Assembly: GCA_963691705.1 (NCBI GenBank)
Contig: OY829539.1
Location: forward strand, 21,932,407-21,996,406
Origin: Viola odorata
Taxonomy: Eukaryota > Streptophyta > Magnoliopsida > Malpighiales > Violaceae
Length of the DNA: 64,000 nucleotides
Reading direction: 5' to 3'
Within the stretch, counting starts at the first letter, position 1, and every line of letters starts with the position of its first letter. Below are positions 12,311 through 25,628 of the stretch, piece after piece. The notes beneath the pieces are model-generated. The model ran no database searches, had not been told where the DNA came from, and worked only from the letters and a program-made list of their open reading frames with translations. Position numbers and translations under genes: made by a program.

Positions 12311-15300
12311 TCAAAAGACCATGCCCACGGCACGTCGATATTTCAAAGACCATGCCCACGACATGTCAAAATTTCAAGACCATGCCCACAGCATGTCAAA
12401 ATTTTAATTTCAAAAGACCATGCCCACGGCATGTCGATATTTCAATTTCAAAAGACCATGCCCACGGCACGTCGATATTTCAAAGACCATGCCCACGACA
12501 TGTCAAAATTTCAAGACCATGCCCACAGCATGTCAAAATTTTAATTTAAAAAGACCATGCCCACGACATGTCGATATTTCAAAGACCATGCCCACGGCAT
12601 GTCAAAATTTCAAGACCACGCCCACAGCATGTCAAAATTTTAATTTCAAAAGACCATGCCCACGGCATGTCGATATTTCAAAGACCATGCCCACGGCATG
12701 TCAAAATTTCAAAACCATGCCCACAACATGTCAAAATTTTAATTTCAAAAGACCTTGCCCACGGCATGTCGATATTTAAAAGACCATGCCCACAGCATGT
12801 CAAAATTTCAAGACCATGCCCACAGCATGTCAAAATTTTAATTTCAAAAGACCATGCCCACGGCATGTCTATATTTCAAAGACCATGCCCACGGCATGTC
12901 GATATTTCAATTTCAAAAGACCATGCCCACGGCACGTCGATATTTAAAAGACCATGCCCACGGCATGTCAAAATTTCAAGACCATGCCCACAACATGTCA
13001 AAATTTTAATTTCAAAAGACCTTGCCCACGGCATGTCGATATTTAAAAGACCATGCCCACAGCATGTCAAAATTTCAAGACCATGCCCACAGCATGTCAA
13101 AATTTTAATTTCAAAAGACCATGCCCACGGCATGTCGATATTTCAAAGACCATGCCCACAGAATGTCAAAATTTTAATTTCAAAAGACCTTGCCCACGGC
13201 ATGTCGATATTTAAAAGACCATGCCCACAGCATGTCAAAATTTCAAGACCATGCCCACAGCATGTCAAAATTTTAATTTAAAAAGACCATGCCCACGACA
13301 TGTCGATATTTCAAAGACCATGCCCACGGCATGTCGATATTTCAATTTCAAAAGACCATGCCCACGGCACGTCGATATTTCAAAGACCATGCCCACGGCA
13401 TGTCAAAAGTTTAATTTCAAAAGACCATGCCCACGGCATGTCGATATTTCAAAGACCATGCCCACGGCATGTCAAAATTTCAAAACCATGCCCACAACAT
13501 GTCAAAATTTTAATTTCAAAAGACCTTGCCCACGGCATGTCGATATTTAAAAGACCATGCCCACAGCATGTCAAAATTTCAAGACCATGCCCACAGCATG
13601 TCAAAATTTTAATTTCAAAAGACCATGCCCACGGCATGTCGATATTTCAAAGACCATGCCCACGGCATGTCGATATTTCAATTTCAAAAGACCATGCCCA
13701 CGGCACGTCGATATTTCAAAGACCATGCCCACGGCATGTCAAAATTTCAAGACCACGCCCACAGCATGTCAAAATTTTAATTTCAAAAGACCATGCCCAC
13801 GGCATGTCGATATTTCAAAGACCATGCCGACGGCATGTCAAAATTTCAAAACCATGCCCACAACATGTCAAAATTTTAATTTCAAAAGACCTTGCCCACT
13901 GCATGTCGATATTTAAAAGGCCATGCCCACAGCATGTCAAAATTTCAAGACCATGCCCACAGCATGTCAAAATTTTAATTTCAAAAGACCATGCCCACGG
14001 CATGTCGATATTTCAATTTCAAAAGACCATGCCCACGGCACGTCGATATTTCAAAGACCATGCCCACGGCATGTCAAAATTTCAAGACCATGCCCACAAC
14101 ATGTCAAAATTTTAATTTCAAAAGATCATGCCCACGGCATGTCGATATTTCAAAGACCATACCCACGACATGTCAAAATTTCAAAACCATGCCCACAGCA
14201 TGTCAAAATTTTAATTTCAAAAGACCATGCCCACGGCATGTCGATATTTAAAAGACCATGCCCACAGCATGTCAAAATTTCAAGACCATGCCCACAGCAT
14301 GTCAAAATTTTAATTTCAAAAGACCATGCCCACGGCATGTCGATATTTCAAAGACCATGCCCACGGCATGTCGATATTTCAATTTCAAAAGACCATGCCC
14401 ACGGCACGTCGATATTTCAAAGACCATGCCCACGACATGTCAAAATTTCAAGACCATGCCCACAGCATGTCAAAATTTTAATTTCAAAAGACCATGCCCA
14501 CGGCATGTCGATATTTCAATTTCAAAAGACCATGCCCACGGCACGTCGATATTTCAAAGACCATGCCCACGACATGTCAAAATTTCAAGACCATGCCCAC
14601 AGCATGTCAAAATTTTAATTTAAAAAGACCATGCCCACGACATGTCGATATTTCAAAGACCATGCCCACGGCATGTCAAAATTTCAAGACCACGCCCACA
14701 GCATGTCAAAATTTTAATTTCAAAAGACCATGCCCACGGCATGTCGATATTTCAAAGACCATGCCCACGGCATGTCAAAATTTCAAAACCATGCCCACAA
14801 CATGTCAAAATTTTAATTTCAAAAGACCTTGCCCACGGCATGTCGATATTTAAAAGACCATGCCCACAGCATGTCAAAATTTCAAGACCATGCCCACAGC
14901 ATGTCAAAATTTTAATTTCAAAAGACCATGCCCACGGCATGTCTATATTTCAAAGACCATGCCCACGGCATGTCGATATTTCAATTTCAAAAGACCATGC
15001 CCACGGCACGTCGATATTTAAAAGACCATGCCCACGGCATGTCAAAATTTCAAGACCATGCCCACAACATGTCAAAATTTTAATTTCAAAAGACCTTGCC
15101 CACGGCATGTCGATATTTAAAAGACCATGCCCACAGCATGTCAAAATTTCAAGACCATGCCCACAGCATGTCAAAATTTTAATTTCAAAAGACCATGCCC
15201 ACGGCATGTCGATATTTCAAAGACCATGCCCACAGAATGTCAAAATTTTAATTTCAAAAGACCTTGCCCACGGCATGTCGATATTTAAAAGACCATGCCC

Positions 15301-15888
15301 ACAGCATGTCAAAATTTCAAGACCATGCCCACAGCATGTCAAAATTTTAATTTAAAAAGACCATGCCCACGACATGTCGATATTTCAAAGACCATGCCCA
15401 CGGCATGTCGATATTTCAATTTCAAAAGACCATGCCCACGGCACGTCGATATTTCAAAGACCATGCCCACGGCATGTCAAAAGTTTAATTTCAAAAGACC
15501 ATGCCCACGGCATGTCGATATTTCAAAGACCATGCCCACGGCATGTCAAAATTTCAAAACCATGCCCACAACATGTCAAAATTTTAATTTCAAAAGACCT
15601 TGCCCACGGCATGTCGATATTTAAAAGACCATGCCCACAGCATGTCAAAATTTCAAGACCATGCCCACAGCATGTCAAAATTTTAATTTCAAAAGACCAT
15701 GCCCACGGCATGTCGATATTTCAAAGACCATGCCCACGGCATGTCGATATTTCAATTTCAAAAGACCATGCCCACGGCACGTCGATATTTCAAAGACCAT
15801 GCCCACGGCATGTCAAAATTTCAAGACCACGCCCACAGCATGTCAAAATTTTAATTTCAAAAGACCATGCCCACGGCATGTCGATATT
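11640..15888 (+). repeat. 2,074-bp tandem duplication
   Basis: About 2 kb starting near 11,640 is repeated starting near 13,714 with a constant 2,074-bp offset, continuing to about 15,888. Shared rare variants include CATGTCTATATTT, CCCACAGAATGTC and the fusion GTCAAAAGTTTAATTTC (near 13,404 and 15,478). I saw very few differences: a 1-bp deletion near 11,994 in copy 1 and AGATCATGCCC near 14,126 in copy 2. The near-identity indicates a recent event. The left edge falls inside the third copy of the 838-bp repeat, so this duplication came later than that repeat. Confidence 0.88.
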
Positions 15889-17000
15889 TAAAACACCATG
15901 CCCACAACATGTCAAAATTTCAAGACCATGCCCACATCATGTCAAAATTTTAATTTAAAAAGACCATGCCCACGACATGTCGATATTTCAAAGACCATGC
16001 CCACGGCATGTCAAAATTTCAAGACCACGCCCACAGCATGTCAAAATTTTAATTTCAAAAGACCATGCCCACGGCATGCCGATATTTCAAAGACCATGCC
16101 CACGGCATGTCAAAATTTCAAAACCATGCCCACAACATGTCAAAATTTTAATTTCAAAAGACCTTGCCCACGGCATGTCGATATTTAAAAGACCATGCCC
16201 ACAGCATGTCAAAATTTCAAGACCATGCCCACAGCATGTCAAAATTTTAATTTCAAAAGACCATACCCACGGCATGTCGATATTTCAAAGACCATGCCCA
16301 CGGCATATCGATATTTCAATTTCAAAAGACCATGCCCACGACACGTCGATATTTCAAAGACCATGCCCACGGCATGTCAAAATTTCAAGACCATGTCCAC
16401 AACATGTCAAAATTTTAATTTCAAAAGACCATGCCCACGGCATGTCGATATTTCAAAGACCATGCCCACGACATGTCAAAATTTCAAAACCATGTCCACA
16501 GCATGTCAAAATTTTAATTTCAAAAGACCTTGCCCACGGCATGTCGATATTTAAAAGACCATGGCCACAGCATGTCAAAATTTCAAGACCATGCCCACAG
16601 CATGTCAAAATTTTAATTTCAAAAGACCATGCCCACGGCATGTCGATATTTCAAAGACCATGCCCACGGCATGTCGATATTTCAAAGACCATGCCCACGA
16701 CATGTCAAAATTTCAATTTCAAAAGACCATGCCTACGGCACGTCGATATTTCAAAGACCATGCCCACGACATGTCAAAATTTTAATTTCAAAAGACCATG
16801 CCCACGACATGTCGATATTTCAAAGACCATGCCCACGGTCAAGACCATGCCCACAACATGTCAAAATTTTAATTTCAAAAGACCATGCCCACGGCATGTC
16901 GATATTTCAAAGACCATGCCCACGGCATGTCAAAATTTCAAAACGATGCCCACAGCATGTCAAAATTTTAATTTCAAAAGACCATGCCCACGGCATGTGG
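15889..17000 (+). repeat. Divergent transition block between the two domains
   Basis: The 2,074-bp duplication ends abruptly at AAAACACCATG near 15,892. The following kilobase is still the same satellite but has an unusual density of private changes: CCCACATCATG near 15,927, CATGTCCAC near 16,393 and 16,493, GGCATATCG near 16,310, and CATGGCCAC near 16,562. It contains the last domain 1 markers and the first domain 2 linkers. The high private variation fits a less homogenised segment. Confidence 0.7.
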
Positions 17001-18349
17001 ATATTTCAAAGTCCATGCCCACGGCATGTTGATATTTCAGAGACCATGCCCACGGCATGTCAAAATTTCAATTTCAAAAGACCATGCTCACAGCACGTCG
17101 ATATTTCAAAGACCATGCCCACGGCATGTCGATATTTCAAAGACCATGCCCACGACATGTCAAAATTTCAATTTCAAAAGACCATGCCCACGGCACGTCG
17201 ATATTTCAAAGACCATGCCCACGACATGTCAAAATTTAAAGACCATGCCCACAGCATGTCAAAATTTTAATTTCAAAAGACCATGCCCACGACATGTCGA
17301 TATTTCAAAGACCATGCCCACGGTCAAGACCATGCCCACAACATGTCAAAATTTTAATTTCAAAAGACCATGCCCACGGCATGTCGATATTTCAAAGACC
17401 ATGCCCACGGCATGTCAAAATTTCAAGACCATGCCCACAGCATGTCAAAATTTTAATTTCAAAAGACCATGCCCACGGCATGTCGATATTTCAAAGACCA
17501 TGCCCACGGCATGTCAAAATTTCAAAACCATGCCCACAGAATGTCAAAATTTTAATTTCAAAAGACCTTGCCCACGGCATGTCGATATTTAAAAGACCAT
17601 GCCCACAGCATGTCAAAATTTCAAGACCATGCCCACAGCATGTCAAAATTTTAATTTCAAAAGACCATACCCACGACATGTCGATACTTCAAAGACCATG
17701 CCCACAGCATGTCAAAATTTTAATTTCAAAAGACCTTGCCCACGGCATGTCGATATTTAAAAGACTATTCCCACAGCATGTCAAAATTTCAAGACCATGC
17801 CCACAGCATGTCAAAATTTTAATTTCAAAAGACCATGCCCACGGCATGTCGATATTTCAAAGACCATGCCCACGGCATGTCGATATTTCAAAGACCATGC
17901 CCACGGCATGTCAAAATTTCAATTTCAGAAGACCATGCCCACGGCACGTCGATATTTCAAAGAACATGCCCACGACTTGTCAAAATTTGAAGACCATGCC
18001 CACAGCATGTCAAAATTTTAATTTCAAAAGACCATGCCCACGACATGTCGATATTTCAAAGACCATGCCCACGGTCAAGACCATGCCCACAACATGTCAA
18101 AATTTTAATTTCAAAAGACCATGCCCACGGCATGTCGATATTTCAAAGACCATGCCCACGGCAAGTCAAAATTTCAAAACCATGCCCACAGCATGTCAAA
18201 ATTTTAATTTCAAAAGACCATGCCCACGGCATGTCGATATTTCAAAGACCATGCCCACGGCATGTCAAATTTTCAAAACCATGCCCACAGCATGTCAAAA
18301 TTTTAATTTCAAAAGACCTTGCCCACGGCATGTCGATATTTAAAAGACC

Positions 18350-21300
18350 ATGCCCACAGCATGTCAAAATTTTAATTTCAAAAGACCATGCCCACGGCAT
18401 GTCAAAATTTCAAAACCATGCCCACAGCATGTCAAAATTTTAATTTCAAAAGACCATGCCCACGGCATGTCGATATTTCAAAGACCATGCCCACGGCATG
18501 CCAAAATTTCAATTTCAAAAGACCATCCCCACGGCACGTCGATATTTCAAAGACCATGCCCACGACATGTCAAAATTTCAAGACCATGCCCACAGCATGT
18601 CAAAATTTTAATTTCAAAAGACCATGCCCACGACATGTCGATACTTCAAAGACCATGCCCACAGCATGTCAAAATTTTAATTTCAAAAGACCTTGCCCAC
18701 GGCATGTCGATATTTAAAAGACCATGCCCACAGCATGTCAAAATTCCAAGACCATGCCCACAGCATGTCAAAATTTTAATTTCAAAAGACCATGCCCACG
18801 GCATGTCGATATTTCAAAGACCATGCCCACGGCATGACGATATTTCAATTTCAAAAGACCATGCCCACGACACGTCGATATTTCAAAGACCATGCCCACG
18901 ACATGTCAAAATTTCAAGACCATGCCCACAGCATGTCAAAATTTTAATTTCAAAAGACCATGCCCACGACATGTCGATACTTCAAAGACCATGCCCACAG
19001 CATGTCAAAATTTTAATTTCAAAAGACCTTGCCCACGGCATGTCGATATTTAAAAGACCATGCCCACAGCATGTCAAAATTTCAAGACCATGCCCACAGC
19101 ATGTCAAAATTTTAATTTCAAAAGACCATGCCCACGGCATGTCGATATTTCAAAGACCATGCCCACGGCATGTCGATATTTCAAAGACCATGCCCACGGC
19201 ATGTCAAAATTTCAATTTCAAAAGACCATGCCCACGGCACGTCAATATTTCAAAGACCATGCCCACGACATGTCAAAATTTCAAGACCATGCCCACAGCA
19301 TGTCAAAATTTTAATTTCAAAAGACCATGCCCACGACATGTCGATATTTCAAAGACCATGCCCACGGTCAAGACCATGCCCACAACATGTCAAAATTTTA
19401 ATTTCAAAAGACCATGCCCACGGCATGTCGATATTTCAAAGACCATGCCCACGGCATGTCAAAATTTCAAAACCATGCCCACAGCATGTCAAAATTTTAA
19501 TTTCAAAAGACCATGCCCACGGCATGTCGATATTTCAAAGACCATGCCCACGGCATGTCAAATTTTCAAAACCATGCCCACAGCATGTCAAAATTTTAAT
19601 TTCAAAAGACCTTGCCCACGGCATGTCGATATTTAAAAGACCATGCCCACAGCATGTCAAAATTTTAATTTCAAAAGACCATGCCCACGGCATGTCAAAA
19701 TTTCAAAACCATGCCCACAGCATGTCAAAATTTTAATTTCAAAAGACCATGCCCACGGCATGTCGATATTTCAAAGACCATGCCCACGGCATGACGATAT
19801 TTCAATTTCAAAAGACCATGCCCACGACACGTCGATATTTCAAAGACCATGCCCACGACATGTCAAAATTTCAAGACCATGCCCACAGCATGTCAAAATT
19901 TTAATTTCAAAAGACCATGCCCACGACATGTCGATACTTCAAAGACCATGCCCACAGCATGTCAAAATTTTAATTTCAAAAGACCTTGCCCACGGCATGT
20001 CGATATTTAAAAGACCATGCCCACAGCATGTCAAAATTTCAAGACCATGCCCACAGCATGTCAAAATTTTAATTTCAAAAGACCATGCCCACGGCATGTC
20101 GATATTTCAAAGACCATGCCCACGGCATGTCGATATTTCAAAGACCATGCCCACGGCATGTCAAAATTTCAATTTCAAAAGACCATGCCCACGGCACGTC
20201 CATATTTCAAAGACCATGCCCACGACATGTCAAAATTTCAAGACCATGCCCACAGCATGTCAAAATTTTAATTTCAAAAGACCATGCCCACGACATGTCG
20301 ATATTTCAAAGACCATGCCCACGGTCAAGACCATGCCCACAACATGTCAAAATTTTAATTTCAAAAGACCATGCCCACGGCATGTCGATATTTCAAAGAC
20401 CATGCCCACGGCATGTCAAAATTTCAAAACCATGCCCACAGCATGTCAAAATTTTAATTTCAAAAGACCATGCCCACGGCATGTCGATATTTCAAAGACC
20501 ATGCCCACGGCATGTCAAATTTTCAAAACCATGCCCACAGCATGTCAAAATTTTAATTTCAAAAGACCTTGCCCACGGCATGTCGATATTTAAAAGACCA
20601 TGCCCACAGCATGTCAAAATTTTAATTTCAAAAGACCATGCCCACGGCATGTCAAAATTTCAAAACCATGCCCACAGCATGTCAAAATTTTAATTTCAAA
20701 AGACCATGCCCACGGCATGTCGATATTTCAAAGACCATGCCCACGGCATGCCAAAATTTCAATTTCAAAAGACCATCCCCACGGCACGTCGATATTTCAA
20801 AGACCATGCCCACGACATGTCAAAATTTCAAGACCATGCCCACAGCATGTCAAAATTTTAATTTCAAAAGACCATGCCCACGACATGTCGATACTTCAAA
20901 GACCATGCCCACAGCATGTCAAAATTTTAATTTCAAAAGACCTTGCCCACGGCATGTCGATATTTAAAAGACCATGCCCACAGCATGTCAAAATTCCAAG
21001 ACCATGCCCACAGCATGTCAAAATTTTAATTTCAAAAGACCATGCCCACGGCATGTTGATATTTCAAAGACCATGCCCACGGCATGACGATATTTCAATT
21101 TCAAAAGACCATGCCCACGATACGTCGATATTTCAAAGACCATGCCCACGACATGTCAAAATTTCAAGACCATGCCCACAGCATGTCAAAATTTTAATTT
21201 CAAAAGACCATGCCCACGACATGTCGATACTTCAAAGACCATGCCCACAGCATGTCAAAATTTTAATTTCAAAAGACCTTGCCCACGGCATGTCGATATT

Positions 21301-21886
21301 TAAAAGACCATGCCCACAGCATGTCAAAATTTCAAGACCATGCCCACAGCATGTCAAAATTTTAATTTCAAAAGACCATGCCAACGGCATGTCGATATTT
21401 CAAAGACCATGCCCACGGCATGTCGATATTTCAAAGACCATGCCCACGGCATGTCAAAATTTCAATTTCAAAAGACCATGCCCACGGCACGTCAATATTT
21501 CAAAGACCATGCCCACGATATGTCAAAATTTCAAGACCATGCCCACAGCATGTCAAAATTTTAATTTCAAAAGACCATGCCCACGACATGTCGATATTTC
21601 AAAGACCATGCCCACGGTCAAGACCATGCCCACAACATGTCAAAATTTTAATTTCAAAAGACCATGCCCACGGCATGTCGATATTTCAAAGACCATGCCC
21701 ACGGCATGTCAAAATTTCAAAACCATGCCCACAGCATGTCAAAATTTTAATTTCAAAAGACCATGCCCACGGCATGTCGATATTTCAAAGACCATGCCCA
21801 CGGCATGTCAAAATTTCAAAACCATGCCCACAGCATGTCAATATTTTAATTTCAAAAGACCTTGCCCACGGCATGTCGATATTTAA
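18350..21886 (+). repeat. 2,250-bp higher-order duplication with internal 957/1,293-bp period
   Basis: The block 18,350-19,636 recurs at 20,600-21,886 (offset 2,250 bp) with about half a dozen substitutions in 1,287 bp. Between them, 19,643-20,600 is a shorter version of the same block: offsets are 1,293 bp to the left copy and 957 bp to the right copy. The 336-bp difference corresponds to the segment that contains the CCATCCCCACGG marker. That segment is present in the long copies (18,523 and 20,773) and missing from the short one. Confidence 0.85.
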
Positions 21887-22059
21887 AAGACCATGCCCAC
21901 AGCATGTCAAAATTTCAAGACCATGCCCACAGCATGTCAAAATTTTAATTTCAAAAGACCATGCCCACGGCATGTCGATATTTAAAAGACCATGCCCACA
22001 GCATGTCAAAATTTCAAGAACATGCCCACAGCATGTCAAAATTTTAATTTCAAAAGACC

Positions 22060-25000
22060 ATGCCCACGGCATGTCAAAATTTCAAAACCATGCCCACAGC
22101 ATGTCAAAATTTTAATTTCAAAAGACCATGCCCACGGCATGTCGATATTTCAAAGACCATGCCCACGGCATGTCGATATTTCAGTGACCATGCCCACGGC
22201 ATGTCAAAATTTCAATTTCAAAAGACCATGCTCACGGCACGTCGATATTTCAAAGACCATGCCCACGGCATGTCGATATTTCAAAGACCATGCCCACAGC
22301 ATGCCAAAATTTCAATTTCAAAAGACCATCCCCACGGCACGTCGATATTTCAAAGACCATGCCCACGACATGTCAAAATTTCAAGACCATGCCCACAGCA
22401 TGTCAAAATTTTAATTTCAAAAGACCATGCCCACGACATGTCGATACTTCAAAGACCATGCCCACAGCATGTCAAAATTTTAATTTCAAAAGACCTTGCC
22501 CACGGCATGTCGATATTTAAAAGACCATGCCCACAGCATGTCAAAATTCCAAGACCATGCCCACAGCATGTCAAAATTTTAATTTCAAAAGACCATGCCC
22601 ACGGCATGTCGATATTTCAAAGACCATGCCCACGGCATGTCGATATTTCAAAGACCATGCCCACGGCATGTCGATATTTCAATTTCAAAAGACCATGCCC
22701 ACGGCACGTCGATATTTCAAAGACCATGCCCACGACATGTCAAAATTTCAAGACCATGCCCACAGCATGTCAAAATTTTAATTTCAAAAGACCATGCCCA
22801 CGACATGTCGATACTTCAAAGACCATGCCCACAGCATGTCAAAATTTTAATTTCAAAAGACCTTGCCCACGGCATGCCGATATTTAAAAGACCATGCCCA
22901 CAGCATGTCAAAATTTCAAGACCATGCCCACAGCATGTCAAAATTTTAATTTCAAAAGACCATGCCCACGGCATGTCGATATTTCAAAGACCATGCCCAC
23001 GGCATGTCAAAATTTCAATTTCAAAAGACCATGCCCACGGCACGTCGATATTTCAAAGACCATGCCCACGACATGTCAAAATTTCAAGACCATGCCCACA
23101 GCATGTCAAAATTTTAATTTCAAAAGACCATGCCCACGACATGTCGATATTTCAAAGACCATGCCCACGGCCAAGACCATGCCCACAACATGTCAAAATT
23201 TTAATTTCAAAAGACCATGCCCACGGCATGTCGATATTTCAAAGACCATGCCCACGGCATGTCAAAATTTCAAAACCATGCCCACAGCATGTCAAAATTT
23301 TAATTTCAAAAGACCATGCCCACGGCATGTCGATATTTCAAAGACCATGCCCACGGCATGTCAAAATTTCAAAACCATGCCCACAGCATGTCAAAATTTT
23401 AATTTCAAAAGACCTTGCCCACGGCATGTCAAAATTTCAAAATCATGCCCACAGCATGTCAAAATTTTAATTTCAAAAGACCATGCCCACGGCATGTCGA
23501 TATTTCAAAGACCATGCCCACGGCATGTCGATATTTCAGAGACCATGCCCACGGCATGTCAAAATTTCAATTTCAAAAGACCATGCTCACGGCACGTCGA
23601 TATTTCAAAAACCATGCCCACGGCATGTCGATATTTCAAAGACCATGCCCACGGCATGCCAAAATTTCAATTTCAAAAGACCATCCCCACGGCACGTCGA
23701 TATTTCAAAGACCATGCCCACGACATGTCAAAATTTCAAGACCATGCCCACAACATGTCAAAATTTTAATTTCAAAAGACCATGCCCACGACATGTCGAT
23801 ACTTCAAAGACCATGCCCACAGCATGTCAAAATTTTAATTTCAAAAGACCTTGCCCACGGCATGTCGATATTTAAAAGACCATGCCCACAGCATGTCAAA
23901 ATTCCGAGACCATGCCCACAGCATGTCAAAATTTTAATTTCAATAGACCATGCCCACGGCATGTCGATATTTCAAAGACCATGCCCACGGCATGTCGATA
24001 TTTCAAAGACCATGCCCACGGCATGTCGATATTTCAATTTCAAAAGACCATGCCCACGGCACGTCGATATTTCAAAGACCATGCCCACGACATGTCAAAA
24101 TTTCAAGACCATGCCCACAGCATGTCAAAATTTTAATTTCAAAAGACCATGCCCACGACATGTCGATACTTCAAAGACCATGCCCACAGCATGTCAAAAT
24201 TTTAATTTCAAAAGACCTTGCCCACGGCATGTCGATATTTAAAAGACCATGCCCACAGCATGTCAAAATTTCAAGACCATGCCCACAACATGTCAAAATT
24301 TTAATTTCAAAAGACCATGCCCACGACATGTCGATATTTCAAAGACCATGCCCACGGCATGTCAAAATTTCAATTTCAAAAGACCATGCCCACGGCACGT
24401 CGATATTTCAAAGACCATGCCCACGACATGTCAAAATTTCAAGACCATGCCCACAGCATGTCAAAATTTTAATTTCAAAAGACCATGCCCACGACATGTC
24501 GATATTTCAAAGACCATGCCCACGGTCAAGACCATGCCCACAACATGTCAAAATTTTAATTTCAAAAGACCATGCCCACGGCATGTCGATATTTCAAAGA
24601 CCATGCCCACGGCATGTCAAAATTTCAAAACCATGCCCACAGCATGTCAAAATTTTAATTTCAAAAGACCAGGCCCACGACATGTCGATATTTCAAAGAC
24701 CATGCCCACGGCATGTCAAAATTTCAAAACCATGCCCACAGCATGTCAAAATTTTAATTTCAAAAGACCTTGCCCACGGCATGTCGATATTTAAAAGACC
24801 ATGCCCACAGCATGTCAAAATTTCAAGACCATGCCCACAGCATGTCAAAATTTTAATTTCAAAAGACCATGCCCACGGCATGTCGATATTTCAAAGACCA
24901 TGCCCACGGCATGTCGATATTTCAGAGACCATGCCCACGGCATGTCAAAATTTCAATTTCAAAAGACCATGCTCACGGCACGTCGATATTTCAAAGACCA

Positions 25001-25628
25001 TGCCCACGGCATGTCGATATTTCAAAGACCATGCCCACGGCATGCCAAAATTTCAATTTCAAAAGACCATCCCCACGGCACGTCGATATTTCAAAGACCA
25101 TGCCCACGACATGTCAAAATTTCAAGACCATGCCCACAGCATGTCAAAATTTTAATTTCAAAAGACCATGCCCACGACATGTCGATACTTCAAAGACCAT
25201 GCCCACAGCATGTCAAAATTTTAATTTCAAAAGACCTTGCCCACGGCATGTCGATATTTAAAAGACCATGCCCACAGCATGTCAAAATTCCAAGACCATG
25301 CCCACAGCATGTCAAAATTTTAATTTCAAAAGACCATGCCCACGGCATGTCGATATTTCAAAGACCATGCCCACGGCATGTCGATATTTCAAAGACCATG
25401 CCCACGGCATGTCGATATTTCAATTTCAAAAGACCATGCCCACGGCACGTCGATATTTCAAAGACCATGCCCACGACATGTCAAAATTTCAAGACCATGC
25501 CCACAGCATGTCAAAATTTTAATTTCAAAAGACCATGCCCACGACATGTCGATACTTCAAAGACCATGCCCACAGCATGTCAAAATTTTAATTTCAAAAG
25601 ACCTTGCCCACAGCATGTCGATATTTAA
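22060..25628 (+). repeat. Three related copies with 1,355- and 1,386-bp spacing
   Basis: The ordered markers TTTCAGAGACC (TTTCAGTGACC in the first copy), CATGCTCAC, GGCATGCCAAAA, CCATCCCC and GATACTTC occur in blocks starting near 22,060, 23,415 and 24,801. The two spacings differ by 31 bp, one monomer. Private changes separate the copies, for example CGGCCAAGACC instead of CGGTCAAGACC near 23,169, and TTTCAATAGACC near 23,940 in the second. Confidence 0.8.

Larger units (their letters stand above)
1..16640 (+). repeat. Satellite domain 1 (left edge open, right edge approximate)
   Basis: This domain is defined by variants that are frequent here and absent or rare later. The linker TTAATTTAAAAAG recurs about 20 times and was last seen near 15,951. 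The CCACGCCCACAG core was last seen near 16,023. CCATACCCACGACATG cores are also frequent. The 38-bp GATATTTCAATTTC unit followed by a GGCACGTC core marks the repeat phase. The domain 2 markers GATACTTC, CCATCCCC, CATGCTCAC and TTTCAGAGACC are absent. The right boundary is placed where CAAAATTTCAATTTC linkers begin, near 16,706. Confidence 0.85.
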
